Source of the DNA: Meloidogyne chitwoodi
Lineage: Eukaryota > Nematoda > Chromadorea > Rhabditida > Meloidogynidae
Assembly (NCBI GenBank): GCA_015183035.1
Contig: JACZZP010000008.1
Location: 1,860,001 to 1,924,000 of the forward strand
Length of the DNA stretch: 64,000 bases
Direction of reading: 5' to 3'
The position numbers were made by a program, and so were the translations under genes. The notes under the pieces were generated by a model that did not search any database, was not told the DNA's origin, and saw only the letters and a program-made list of their open reading frames with translations. Of this stretch, positions 47,455 to 58,645 are shown one piece after another (positions within the stretch are counted from its first letter, which is position 1; each line of letters starts with the position of its first letter).

Positions 47455-50400
47455 CTAAAATTTATCAAATCTCCAATCTAAAGATTGTTTTTCTACTAAT
47501 CGTTGAAATATTCCATCTTTTATAGCCATTAAATTATCAAAACAACCAATTTCTGCAACACTTCCTTTATCAAGTACAACAATTTGTTCTGCATGTTTTA
47601 TTGTTGATAAACGATGGGCAATAATTAAAACAGTTTGTCCACTTTGTGCTAATAATACTTCTAATGCTTTACGCACCTTTTTTTAAAAGAATTTTTTTAG
47701 AATTAAAAAAAAAATAAAAATAAAGAATATACACTTTAATGATCCTCCAAAATAAATTATTAAATTAAAAAAATTTTTAAATCTTTTTTATTTAATAATA
47801 CATTTTTTACTAATTTTACCCTTAAAAAATAAATAAAATTTAACCAAATATTCACTTGTCGCATCTAAAGCACTTGTTGCTTCATCAAGTATAATAAAAC
47901 GAGGTCTCTATAATTATTATATTTATTTTAATAAAAATAATTTAATAAATAAATACTTTTATTAATGCACGAGCAATAGCAATTCGTTGTCTTTGGCCTA
48001 AAAAATTAAAAAAAATTTAAATATAATTTTTTCTCCAAAAATTATAGCAAAAAATAGAAAGCTTGAAGGGTTAATAAAACATTAAAAATTATTTTTTTAA
48101 ATCTGAATTAGTATATTTTTTTTAATAATTTTTAAATTAATTAAATTAACCTCCACTAAGCATTGATGATCCATGTTCCCCTACCATTGTATCAAATCCT
48201 TGAGGAAAAGAGCGAATAAAATCCAAACAATTAGAAAGTTGGGCAACTTCATAAAGCTTTAATTTAAAAAAAAATAAATTAAAATAATAAAATAAATAAA
48301 AACCTCTTCATCGCTAACTTTTCTATCATCTGAAACTCCATACAAAATATTTTCTTTTATTGTAGCTGAGAAAAGAACAGGTTCTTGACTTACTACACCA
48401 CAGATTTTACGCCATTCTAAAAATTAAATTTAAATAATATTAAAAAAAAACAAAAAAAACCTGAAGGATCAATTTGTCGCATATCTTGACCATCGATAAG
48501 AATACGTCCTTGTATTGGTGTATAAAGCCTAAATAATAAAAAAAATAATTTAAAAAATAAAAGGGAAATTTCATGTCAACTCTCAGAGCATTCTTTCACC
48601 TTTCTCCCTTCTCACCTATAGAAATAATGGTTAGACAAAGTAATTAATAAAAATTTGAAATTTAAAGTAAAAAACATTTTGAAAAAGAAGTCTTTGTGTA
48701 AATTATGTCTAACATTTATAGGTGAAAAGAGAAATGACTGTTAGAGTTACCAGAAAAATTATCTAATTAAAAAATTCAAACCTTAACAATAAATGTGCAA
48801 TTGTTGATTTTCCACAACCAGATGGTCCAACAATTGCTGTTGTAGAAGCAAGAGGTATTTTAAAAGTAACATCATTGAAAATTGGATCTCGATCAGGATA
48901 TGAAAATGCAACACTTTCAAATCTTATTCCTTCATTCAAATTAGTTATACAAATACCACCTAAATTAATAATTATTTAAATTTATATAATTATTCTTTTG
49001 AAAAATAATTTAAAAAATAATAATAAATTTAACTACTTCCAACCCCATTTGAGTTTTAAAAATTAAATAAAAATTAATATTATTAATTTTGATGAGTGCA
49101 CATTCCTCTGATCTTTATAGCTTCCCCAAACGATTCCATCCCTTAGAAAATATTTAGAGTAATCCCTAGACTTGATATCTCTGACATTCTCTCAATGGAA
49201 GAAAAATAAGTAGCAAAAATTACTTTTATTTTTTAAATTTTTCAAGTACTAAAATTTAATTAAAACAATTTCTATGTTTTAATAAAAAAATATTTAAAAA
49301 TAAAAATAAATACCACTCAATGGAATTCTTGGTTTTGTATCTCTCAACTCAAAAAGACGAGAAGAAGCTCCCAACCCTCTCATAAGTTCAGAATAAAATG
49401 TTCGAATATTTGAAATATTTGTAGAACAGAGGATTGCATATAAAACAAAAGAAGATAAATCACCATAAGTGAGAAGGCCACATTCTATTAAATGACTTCC
49501 ATAATAGAGAAGAGAAGAAAGAAAACCATAACCAAAAATATAAAAACTGAACAAAAAAGACCAAAATTATTATTTTAAAAAAATTTCAAACCCTCCAACA
49601 ACAAAAGCACTAGCACGACCCTCTTTTCTTGAAATTTCCCAAATTTCACTAATTTTATTTTTATAAGAGTTTAATTCTTTATTTTCTGCTACAAATACTC
49701 TAACAGTTTTAACATTTGAGAGACGTTCAGTAGCCAACTTTTTAAACAAATTAAAAAATTAAAAAAAATAAAAATTTAACTTGATTAGTTCCAGCAATTG
49801 CTTCTTGCATTTGAATAGCATAATAACCTAACCATTTTCCATATAAAAAGAATGTTCCAGCGATGAAAGGTATAACAACTGCTCCCAAAAGGGAAAGCTC
49901 TGGTGATGTGTAAACCTTTAAAATAAAATTTTTTAATAAAAAATGTTTCCAAAAAAGTTCCTAATTCTCCAAAAATAGTTATAAAATTTCCACAAACATT
50001 TAAATAAATATTAAAATTAAAAAAACCATCATTCCAGCAGTTCCAATACTTGTAAATAATGAACGAATGCCATCACCCAAATTTGTAGAAAGAGCATTTC
50101 CAACAATATAAGCATCAGATGACAAACGACTTACAATTTCCCCAACTTTATTTTTGTCAAAAAAAGCCATATCTTGTTGGAGAATATTACGAAATACATT
50201 TGAACGTAAATCATTGACAATTAGTTGACCTTTAAATGAAAAAAATATTTTTAAATTTCAGAGTCAATCTAATCAAAATTCAAGATATTTTTAAAAAGAG
50301 GAAAATTAAGTTTTTAGAATATAAAAAAAAGAAGAGGACTCTCAGAGACAAAGAAAAAAAACAAAGGCCGTCTAAAAATCTTATTTTCCTTGATTTAAAT

Positions 50401-51182
50401 AAAAAAACTTCATACTTATTTTAATACAAAATTTCCTTTAAAAAAAAATTTCTTTTAATTAAATTTCTCTAATTTTCAAGCCCATAATTTGTTTATTTAA
50501 TTTAAAAATAAAAAAAAAACAAACAAACTTGTTGTATGCATTAAATAAATACGTGCAGAAATAGCACATGCCCCAACAACAATAAATGCAGCTAATGCCC
50601 AAGGATTATAACGAAGATATTTTGCTATTTTACCAAGAAAATCTTCTTTATTTTCTTCTTCTCCTTCTTTTTTTGATGGAATTATTGGAATTAAATTTAT
50701 TTTATTTTTTTCTTCTTTTTTTGTTTCTCCCGTTTTTGGTGAAGTGTCAAATTCATCAATTATTTTTCCAATTATTCGGGGCAATATAAGGAATAAACTT
50801 GAACCAATAATTAGAAAACCAAGACCGGCTATTAATTTTTAAAAAATTAAAATTTAAAAAATAATATTTTACCCTAAAATTAACCTCAAAGTTAATTTTA
50901 AAGTTAAAAAAAAATAATTAAAATAATTTACAAACCTATAATACGCCATTTATAGGGTAATGCAAGAGCAGCAATTCCTCGTAAATCACTAATTTTTAAA
51001 TCTTTGATTTGCTTTGCTTTTCGTTTATGTTCTCCACTGCTGCTAAAATGTCTTCTCCACAATGGATTTATTTGTTTTTTAGGCGAAAGAAATGTTTTGA
51101 TAAATTTGCTCCTTTCATTTTGCCGGGAAAATAAATTAGAAGATTGTGGTATTTTTGAAGAAAAATTTCTAAAATTGATCAT
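47455..51182 (-). CDS. mitochondrial half ABC transporter, ABCB10-like
   Basis: An ABCB-type half transporter of the inner mitochondrial membrane. The N-terminus MINFRNFSSKIPQSSNLFSR is basic and Ser-rich, a likely mitochondrial presequence. The transmembrane domain follows (FLIIGSSLFLILPRIIGKII; QDMAFFDKNKVGEIVSRLSS with the ABCB10-type coupling region; LGAVVIPFIAGTFFLYG). The nucleotide-binding domain has Walker A GPSGCGKST, Q-loop VVSQEPVLFSATIKENI, signature MLSGGQRQRIAIARAL, Walker B RFIILDEATSALD and H-loop IIAHRLSTIKHAEQI. All ATPase motifs are intact. About 14 exons; it ends KQSLDWRFDKF. A Lys/Glu-rich insertion (about TGETKKEEKNKINL) follows the first membrane segments. Most like human ABCB10 and C. 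elegans HAF half transporters. Confidence 0.92.
48565..48765. mobile_element. MITE-like inverted repeat in an ABCB10-like intron
   Basis: Imperfect inverted repeats of about 50 bases: left CAACTCTCAGAGCATTCTTTC...CACCTATAGAAATAATGGTT and right the complement of GGTAACTCTAACAGTCATTT...CACCTATAAATGTTAGAC. No coding capacity. Ends and target duplication are not clear. Confidence 0.5.
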
Positions 51183-51890
51183 TTGTGATATTTAAATAAA
51201 AATGAAGACATTAAATTCAATTTACATACAAATTTAAAAATGGAACTCAATTAACATAGAAATATTTCCATCAAATTAAAAAACAACTATAACCAAAAAA
51301 ATAAAATATCTAAAAAACCTTGTAGATATTTTCATCGTACATAAAAAACGTGAAGACGATGTTGGAATATCACAAAGACAACGACGACCAAAAAGAAGTA
51401 TCCATTTCATCTCATCCAATTTTTTAGGTTAAATCTTTATTTTTAATAAACAAATAAATGCTCAAACAAAATAAAAAATAAATAAATTAAACAAATTAAA
51501 AAAAAAGAGAATATTATATATTTTAATTGAAAATAAAAAAACAATAAAATCAAAATAAAAAATAATTTTTACATATTTTTACAATTTTTAAAAATGTACA
51601 AAATAATAGCAAAATAGAAGAATCCTTTAAGATATTTATAAATAAAATTATTTTTCATTTAAACAAAATATCTCAAAAATTATTTTTTAATTTTAAAGGA
51701 TTCTAAACAAAACTTTTCAGAAAATAAATTTTATTATGAAAAAATGAAGACATTTATCCAGAACTTTAAAAATTCTTAAATAATATTTTGTCAAAAATAT
51801 TAAAAAATTCATTAAAATTTCCATAACAAAATTAATCAAAAATAAACCTTTATAAAAGACTGATAAATGTCTGAAAACATAAAAAAAGCC
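51183..51890. other. spacer between EI24 and the ABC transporter
   Basis: AT-rich; a less AT-rich stretch at 51330-51410 may be 5'-UTR or promoter of the transporter. Nothing else was recognised. Confidence 0.45.
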
Positions 51891-53416
51891 TTAAAAAAAT
51901 CTTCCAAAGATCGCAATAGATAATTTGTTTGTTATATTTTGAGCAATAAAATAAAATGGAATCGCCGGGAAAATAAATTTATTATTTTCTTTTAAAGCTG
52001 AAGAAAAAACTTCTTTTTCAACCAAACAACTGCTAACAATAAAAAATGGAAATAATGCTCCAAAAATACAACCACTAATAATAAAATTTGAAGAATATGA
52101 AGTTGCAATTGTGAGTATTGTGCCAAATCCAAGGTGAAAAGGCCAACAACGTTCGATGAGTGCAATACGAGAATTCTATTTTTTTTTAATTTAAAACTCG
52201 CAGAAGATTTCTATTAAAATTATTTTCAAAAATATACCAAAGTAACTCCATTACTCATCCAGATATAATCAAAACTGTACAATGAATTTAACAAAGCCAT
52301 GTAAATAAAACCGAGACTTAACGAAATAAATAATAAATTAATATAAAAATATTAAAAAAAACCTTGTAGAAATTATAGGTAAATTAAGATTAAAAAAGAA
52401 CAATGCTTGTAGTAAGAAAACCAATTCTACAACAATCGCATGAACAAAATCAGAAATAGCACGTGCAAAATCAGGAATTTTTTGATTTGTATGTCCACGA
52501 AAACGAAGTGCTGCACCGGCAACATCGGCAAACCAGAGAATCTATCCAAATAAATTATTAAAGAATAAGTAAAGAAAATTGAAATTTAAAAATATTTTTC
52601 AATGATTTTTTAGCTAGAAAATATCATTAGGTGATTGGAAAATTTTTTTAAATAGTAGGAAAAATAGAAACCACCAAGCGGCTTCGAACCCTCCAAAAAC
52701 CATTACTAAACTAAACGTCTAACCAGGTAAACCACGAATCAACATTATACATTTTCTTAAAATTAATGTTAAAAAATAAACCGAAAGTAGCCGAACAATA
52801 ATCAATATAGGAATAAGCACAAAAGAGCCAAGCCAATTAATGAATGAAGAAAGAAGTGTATCACGTCCAGCAAATGTGACAAAGTAGGTGATTGATAAAA
52901 CAAGAAAAACGGCGCCAATGTTGGTAGTAACACACTGAAAGGATTTTTTGGAAAATATAAAATTAAATCAAAGTTCGAAACCTAAATATTTTTTTCTAAA
53001 ATCTATCTTTAAACCCAAACGTTAAATAAAAAAGAAAAAATATAGTAAAAAGTAAAAGACCTTAAAAGAAATAAAAGGAACATACACTAAAAAATACCCT
53101 AAAAATACGCTTTGGGGTAGAAATTTTGTTGATTTGTACAGTTGGTGGAGGTTTACAGCAACGCTTTTCAAGTTCTTGCTGTCTACGAGTTTCGAGAACA
53201 GTCTGAGGTGAATTTGTTGATTTTTGATTTTGACGACTCTGTTCTGTTCTCTAAAATATTTAATTAGAAATTTTTAAAAATTATAAAAAATAATACAATA
53301 TTTGAAATTGGTGGATTATCAATTTTATGCAAAACTAGAAATCCTTGTAAAGAAGAAAAGAGTCCACGAAAATATTCAGCAAAAATAGCAAATAATATAT
53401 CAGACAATCCTCCCAT
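51891..53416 (-). CDS. epg-4: EI24/EPG-4 endoplasmic reticulum membrane autophagy protein
   Basis: Multi-pass ER membrane protein needed for autophagosome maturation (EI24 in mammals, EPG-4 in C. elegans). About six exons, ATG 53416 to TAA 51891-51893. The N-terminus (GLSDILFAIFAEYFRGLFSS) is followed by a basic, Gln-rich segment (RRQQELEKRCCKPP). Matches to EI24: WFADVAGAALRFRGHTNQKI (human IWFQDIADLAFEVSGRKP), LVFLLQALFFF, SLGFIYMALLNSLYSFDYIW (human LHMSLLYSLYCFEYRW), SRIALIERCWPFHLGFGTIL (human RLSNIERNWPYYFGFGLPL) and NFIISGCIFGALFPFFIVSS. At least four hydrophobic membrane segments are visible. One intron carries a tRNA-like element. Confidence 0.92.
52667..52742 (-). other. tRNA-like element in an EI24 intron (sense)
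   Basis: Minus strand: A-box-like CGTGGTTTACCTGGTTAGAC and B-box GGGTTCGAAGCC. Other stems pair poorly. Confidence 0.58.
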
Positions 53417-54704
53417 TTTTATTTAAAATTGAAAAAATAAATAAATTTAAAATTAAATAAATACATATTTCTGAAAAATATTATAAATTTAAATAGTAAA
53501 AATATTAAAAGAGAAGCCGCTAAGGAAAGGAGGAGACATTTACATAATTTATTAAACTTAATTTTGTCCATAGGCAAAGAAAGGATGAGAAAAACAAAAA
53601 ACTAGGCAGCAAGGAAATTGTCCGCAAATTATTTTTGCGGACAACCTTTGCGGACAAATATTTTATTTTCTCTGTTTTATCAATTATTTACAAAAAGTAA
53701 TATTTCTCTTCTTTTCTTTTTTATTAACAGACTAAAAACTAATTATTAAAATCAAAAAATATTAAAAATGATTAAAAGAGAGAAAATATTAAATAAAAAT
53801 TATAAATGACATTTTTAAAAATATTCTTCAAAAATATGAATGGATTATAAAATAAAAAGAGAATATATTAATTCATTTTTAAATATATGTAAAAATGACT
53901 AAACAAAAAAAATTTTAAAAATAAGTTAAAAAATTTAAAAAAAATAAAAAAAAGCATAAAAATCATTTGACTACAATAAATAAATAAATAAATAACACAA
54001 GAAATTCTCGTGAAAAAAAAATAAAAAAAATGTTTAAAGAAAAGTTTATGGCATTATCATTATTTTAAAAATTGGCGTTTTGTTTATTTTTAAAAAATTT
54101 ATAAATAATTTTAAAAATATTTTTTTAATTAATTTATTGTAGAAGATCACTGTGTGATTTTAAAATTTTTTTTACTAAATTATTTAATTTTTGTTTTTTC
54201 TTCATAATTGTTCTTTTAAACCCTCAAAATATTAAAAAAAAAATTTAAAAAATTCCAAAACTCTTCCTCTCTTCCTTTCCCTTCTTTTACACAATTTTAT
54301 TTTTTAAAAATTTTATTAAAAAAATAATATTTAATAAGCTTTATCTTTAATTATTGATAATAAAAGAAAAAACAATTAACTATTTATTTTTATTTACTTT
54401 CACACCTTACACTTTTTTAGTTCCGGCTTTTTTAGGTTGAATGCGTATAAACAAGCTTTTACATTTCTTTAAAATTTAGGTTAATTTTTGTGTTTTTTCC
54501 TTTTCTTTTTTAATTATTATTTTTTATAAAGTAATTATCAAACATTTTTTTCATAACCTTGAGAAGCATATTTTAAGAAAAAATATTCTAATAAAAAGGC
54601 ATTCTTTAATAGGAAAGTACCTTTTTATTAGAAAGTGCCTCAATTTCACTTATAAAAACTTTTCTTTGAAATATAAATATTTAGTTTTAAAAAATTAAAA
54701 AAAA
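53417..54704. other. divergent spacer between EI24 and a collagen gene
   Basis: AT-rich. Three copies of TTTGCGGACAA / TTGTCCGCAAA make a small palindrome at 53617-53656. No exon was seen. It must contain promoters for both flanking genes. Confidence 0.5.
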
Positions 54705-56606
54705 ATGTTTGAAGAAAATTCTTCAAAAATAGTTTTTCTACTTTCAATAATTTCATCAGTTTCCTTAGCAGCCCTTATAATTATTTTACCAACAGCTCAT
54801 TTTTCCATGCAAAAAAGACTTACTACAATTATTTCTATTGCTAATGATTGCAAAGTAAAATAAATATTTATATTTTTTAATTTAAAAAATATAAATATTT
54901 TAAAGTTGGAATCTAAAAATCTTTGGCGTGATTTAAATAGTAGACAAAGTTTTAATATAGAAAGATTTCGTAGACAAACAAATAATAAACAAAGAGAGAA
55001 AGAAAATAATATTATTAATAATGTTTGTTGTTCTTGTAAACAAGGTAAATAATTTATATGTTAAATTGTAATTCTGATTTTTTAAACTCTAATTAAATCT
55101 GATAATATTCTGATTTAATTCTGATAATATTCTGATTTATCTCTGGTTAAATTCTGATTTAATTCTGGTTAAATTCTGATAATATTCTGGTTAAATTCTG
55201 AGAATATTCTGGTTAAATTCTGATTTAATTCTGTTTAAATTCTGATTTAATTCTGATTAAATTTTTATTAATATTCTGATAATATTCTGATTTAATTCTA
55301 ATAAATATTTAAGGCAAACCCGGACTACCTGGAAAAGAAGGAAAACCTGGAAGACAAGGAAAAGATGGAATAAATGGTCAAAGAGGATGGACAGGGCGTT
55401 CTGGTAAATATATTGAAACACCAAATGATGCTACGGGGGCAGATTCTTGTCAAAAAGTAAAATAATAATTAAAATATTTTTAAAAATTATTTTTAGTGTT
55501 ATCCCGGTATTCCAGGACCACCTGGACCTTCAGGTTTAAAAGGTTTACCAGGCTTAGCTGGAGAACCTGGAAAACATGGAACTAACGGAAGTAAGTTTTT
55601 TTATAAATTAAAAAAATAAATATATTTAATTTATAAATAGGGAGTAGTAAGAATGGATTAACTGGTTCTGCTGGTCCAAGAGGAGAGGTAAAAAATTACT
55701 TAACATTTTGATTTTGACCATTTTATCTATTTCTTAAAAATTAAATTTTTAACTTTACATTTTTCCAGCCTGGATTTCCCGGTCAAAAAGGTCCACAAGG
55801 CGATCCAGGACGTGTTTTGAACGGAGCCCCGCCTGGACGACCAGGTAGTATAGGATTGACTGGACCTCGAGGCCCTCCAGGAAGGAGTGGCAAAGATGGA
55901 GAGTGGGGAATGCCTGGAGATAAAGGAATGAGAGGTTTAATGGGTCTTAGAGGAGAATTTGGTGTTGTAGGAATGCCTGGACCACACGGAGCAGTGGGGG
56001 AGCCTGGACAACCAGGAGGGTGCTGGCATTGTAAACAAGGTGAATATTAATATTTTTAAAAGTATTAAAATATAGGTTAATGCATAGAATAGATTTCTCA
56101 ATTAAAATTTTATTTTTTTAGATATACCATATCAACAACCTAGTACAACATTAAAAACAAATTATTACTCTCCTACGGCTTCCCTACAATTATATCCATC
56201 AACACAAAAAATAATATTAAAAGAAGAATATAATTTAATGAAAGAAACAACAGAAATACCTTCTTTACTATTTAAACCTATAAAAGAAGAAAACAAAGCA
56301 TTTGGACAAATTCAAATAACAAAAATAGGTTCATCAGCACCTTCAATACCTTTACAAATGTTCCCTCCTGGTTATGAAAAAGAGGAACCAAAAAAATTTC
56401 AAAAAAATGGCCCAATACAATTAGCTACATTTTTTGGTTATGGAATAGGTGGAAATTATAGAGGTAGTGAAGATAATCAACAAAAACAAAAAATTAAATT
56501 TGGAAGGGAAGAAGAAGAAGAAAATATTGAAAAAGAAGAATTTATTGTTGATGTTACTAATAAACAAAAAGAGGAAAATTATGATAATAAGGCTGTTTTA
56601 GTTTAA
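54705..56606 (+). CDS. cuticle collagen with a long non-collagenous tail
   Basis: A nematode cuticle collagen, secreted by the hypodermis and cross-linked into the exoskeleton. N-terminal membrane anchor/signal (VFLLSIISSVSLAALIIILP), then a furin-like site in ERFRRQT. A first Cys group CCSCK precedes Gly-X-Y repeats: GKPGLPGKEGKPGRQGKDG, an interruption with Cys, CYPGIPGPPGPSGLKG, then a long Gly-X-Y block ending VGEPGQPGGCWHCKQ, which closes with the second Cys pair. About eight exons; the stop is TAA 56604-56606. The C-terminal 150 residues (from DIPYQQPSTT) are non-collagenous and Lys/Glu-rich, unusually long for this family. The second intron (55047-55312) is full of TTCTGATTTAATTCTGG repeats. 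Confidence 0.92.
55070..55300 (+). repeat. intronic TTCTGAT(A/T) repeat tract in the collagen gene
   Basis: About 15 irregular copies of AATTCTGATTTAATTCTG(G/A)TA-like units, related to the xpo-7 minisatellite unit, in sense orientation. Confidence 0.85.
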
Positions 56607-56889
56607 ATGAGTTGAGAAAATAATTAATTGATTACAGTACTTTTTGTATGACCAGAATATATTTATTTGTTCTGATTTTGGATTATTCTGATTAAGAACA
56701 TTATGGGAATATCAGAATAAAATTTAAAAAATACCAGAAAAAACAGAAAAATATCAGAATAAATATTACAATATTATCAGAATAAAATCAGAATTAAATT
56801 AAAACATAATTAAATTAAACCAGAATAAAATCAGAATTTTATCAAGGTGAAACTCATTGAACTTTGGGCCATTTGGTAATCTAGAGGAA

Positions 56890-57110
56890 ATTTATGAGTA
56901 TTAAACCCCCGAATAATTTATATAAAGATAAAACCTAAATTTTAAAAATTCCGGAATTCTAAATAAAAAAAATTTAAAAATTTTAGGTGTATTAAACCCC
57001 CGAATAATTTATATAACGATAAAACCTAAATTTTAAAAATTCCAAATTCTAAATAAAATTAATTTAAAAATTTTAGGGTATTAAAACCCCGAATAGTTTA
57101 TAAGAACTTA
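56890..57110. repeat. ~85-bp repeat, about 2.5 tandem copies
   Basis: Units begin GTATTAAACCCCCGAATAAT and run through AAACCTAAATTTTAAAAATT and CTAAATAAA. The second unit resembles the copy at 35650-35735 (TTTATATAACGA) most. Confidence 0.88.
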
Positions 57111-57289
57111 AGAAATTTTTATTAAAAAATATTCTGGATACTTGTATCCCTAGATATTATTTGTAAAATATCAGAATATTATCAAAACAAACCTTAAACA
57201 AAATCATAATTAAACTAAAACAAAGTAAATAAACTAAAACAAAATCAGAAACGAACATTTGTTTATATATATGTAAACTTGTAAAATAA

Positions 57290-57460
57290 TTAAAAACACA
57301 GATTCTGATTTTTAATATAATAAATTCTGATTAGTAAAACACAAATTCTGATTTTATTTTTTAATAAAAACTCAATATTTATTTATTTATTTATTTAATA
57401 CATTAATAAAAAAATCAAATCCCAAAAATAATTAAGCATCTCTCTCACTTCCTTTCACTT
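57290..57460 (-). repeat. duplicated gene-3'-end-like segment, copy 2
   Basis: Homologous to 8995-9180. The minus-strand coding part is more decayed than in copy 1 (the GGAAGTGAGAGAGATGCTTAA end remains). Confidence 0.5.
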
Positions 57461-57880
57461 GCATTTGAAGAGTTCTCTAGGCTTTTTTCTATTAAAGAGT
57501 GGACAGAAAAAACGGTCAAATTTGAAGGTCATCAGCTATAATATAAGCTATAAAATGGTTAAAAGTAGGATAAATGAGAATAAGAAAAATTGTCTAAAAG
57601 GGTCATTCAAAGCTATGACTCAAATTGGACAATTGATTTTTGAAAAAGAATAATACTCTATAATTTACTTCCTTCTCTAGCAATAGGCAGTAACGAATGT
57701 ATATTTTTAGTGGTCATTTGTAGGTTTTAGTTTAGAAGACGCTCAACCTATATTTCCTCTATTTTAAATTTTTACCAAGATTATTGGAAAATTTTCAAAA
57801 TTTTTGACAAAATTAAAATAATTTAAATTCTTTTTTTTTGCCCCCTCAGCTCTCCATCATCGGGGGGCGCGTCAAACACC

Positions 57881-58027
57881 CTAAGGTGGAGCGTCTGCAA
57901 ACTTACCTGCTTGCAACAATGTTGCGCGTTTGCGTGCTCGATCCCGTGCCTTGATCTTTTTGACACGATCGAGCCAACGCTTGCGCCGACGATATTCAAT
58001 CTCAGCGGTAAAAATATTTCGCAACAT
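57881..58027 (-). CDS. orphan GC-rich ORF, basic 48-aa peptide
   Basis: ATG 58025-58027 to TAG 57881. The peptide is mostly a highly basic helix (AEIEYRRRKRWLDRVKKIKA, then RDRARKRATLLQAGKF). The stretch 57841-58015 is clearly GC-rich by eye while everything around is strongly AT-rich, and codons end mostly in G/C, unlike every gene here. A perfect donor (CAG|GTAAGT) lies at 57907-57912 on the minus strand, so it may be the first exon of something broken. I do not recognise it. Candidates are a transposon, a virus-derived or a horizontally acquired fragment. Whether it is expressed cannot be told. Confidence 0.4.
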   Translation of the reverse strand: MLRNIFTAEIEYRRRKRWLDRVKKIKARDRARKRATLLQAGKFADAPP

Positions 58028-58645
58028 TAATGGTATATAATTAAATATAGACATTATTGTTCTTGGGTACTGAGACCGATCATTTCTAATATTTGCATTT
58101 TTTTATGCAAAATTAGTTATGAAATATTATATGGGAAGCTAATTAATATGAATTTGCATCATATCATTGCAATTCTCTAATTGTTTCCCTACAACTTTTC
58201 CTAATAATTTCACATAGTCTCTCATTCTACTGACCATTCCCTAAAAGGGCAAAACAGCTAACAGTCTATCAATGCACTCAATATATGGTATTTACTTATA
58301 TATTATTAAAACAAAAATTCTGATTTTTAATTAAAACATAAATTCTGATTTTTTAAATGTTTAAAAAAATTATATAAAACATGTTTTTCATCTTGTTTTA
58401 CAAAAGTTTTATTTAAACATTCTGGTAAACATATTGTTTTAAAAATTTTTAAAACATGTTTTTCCAACATGTTGTTTTATTTAAAAAATAAAATTTTTTA
58501 AAAATTAACATTTTGTGATTAAAAAAATAAAATCAATCTTTTTAAGAAAATAGTTCCCACTAATAAAATAATAGTAAAAAAATTTAAAAAATCAGAACAT
58601 TCGTTTTTCTTTCTTTGTTCTTCCCCAATCTTTTCAATCCTTTCT

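Larger units (their letters stand above)
56607..58645. other. repeat-rich spacer
   Basis: It contains, in order: ATTCTGATTTT words in reverse orientation (56640-56850), a tandem 85-bp repeat (56890-57110), the second copy of a gene-3'-end-like segment (57290-57460), a GC-rich orphan ORF (57881-58027) and more ATTCTGATTTT words (58310-58355). Confidence 0.6.

Noticed and set aside
57459..57653. 64-codon plus-strand ORF
   Set aside because: No splice or start context, no recognisable sequence, and it overlaps a dispersed repeat.
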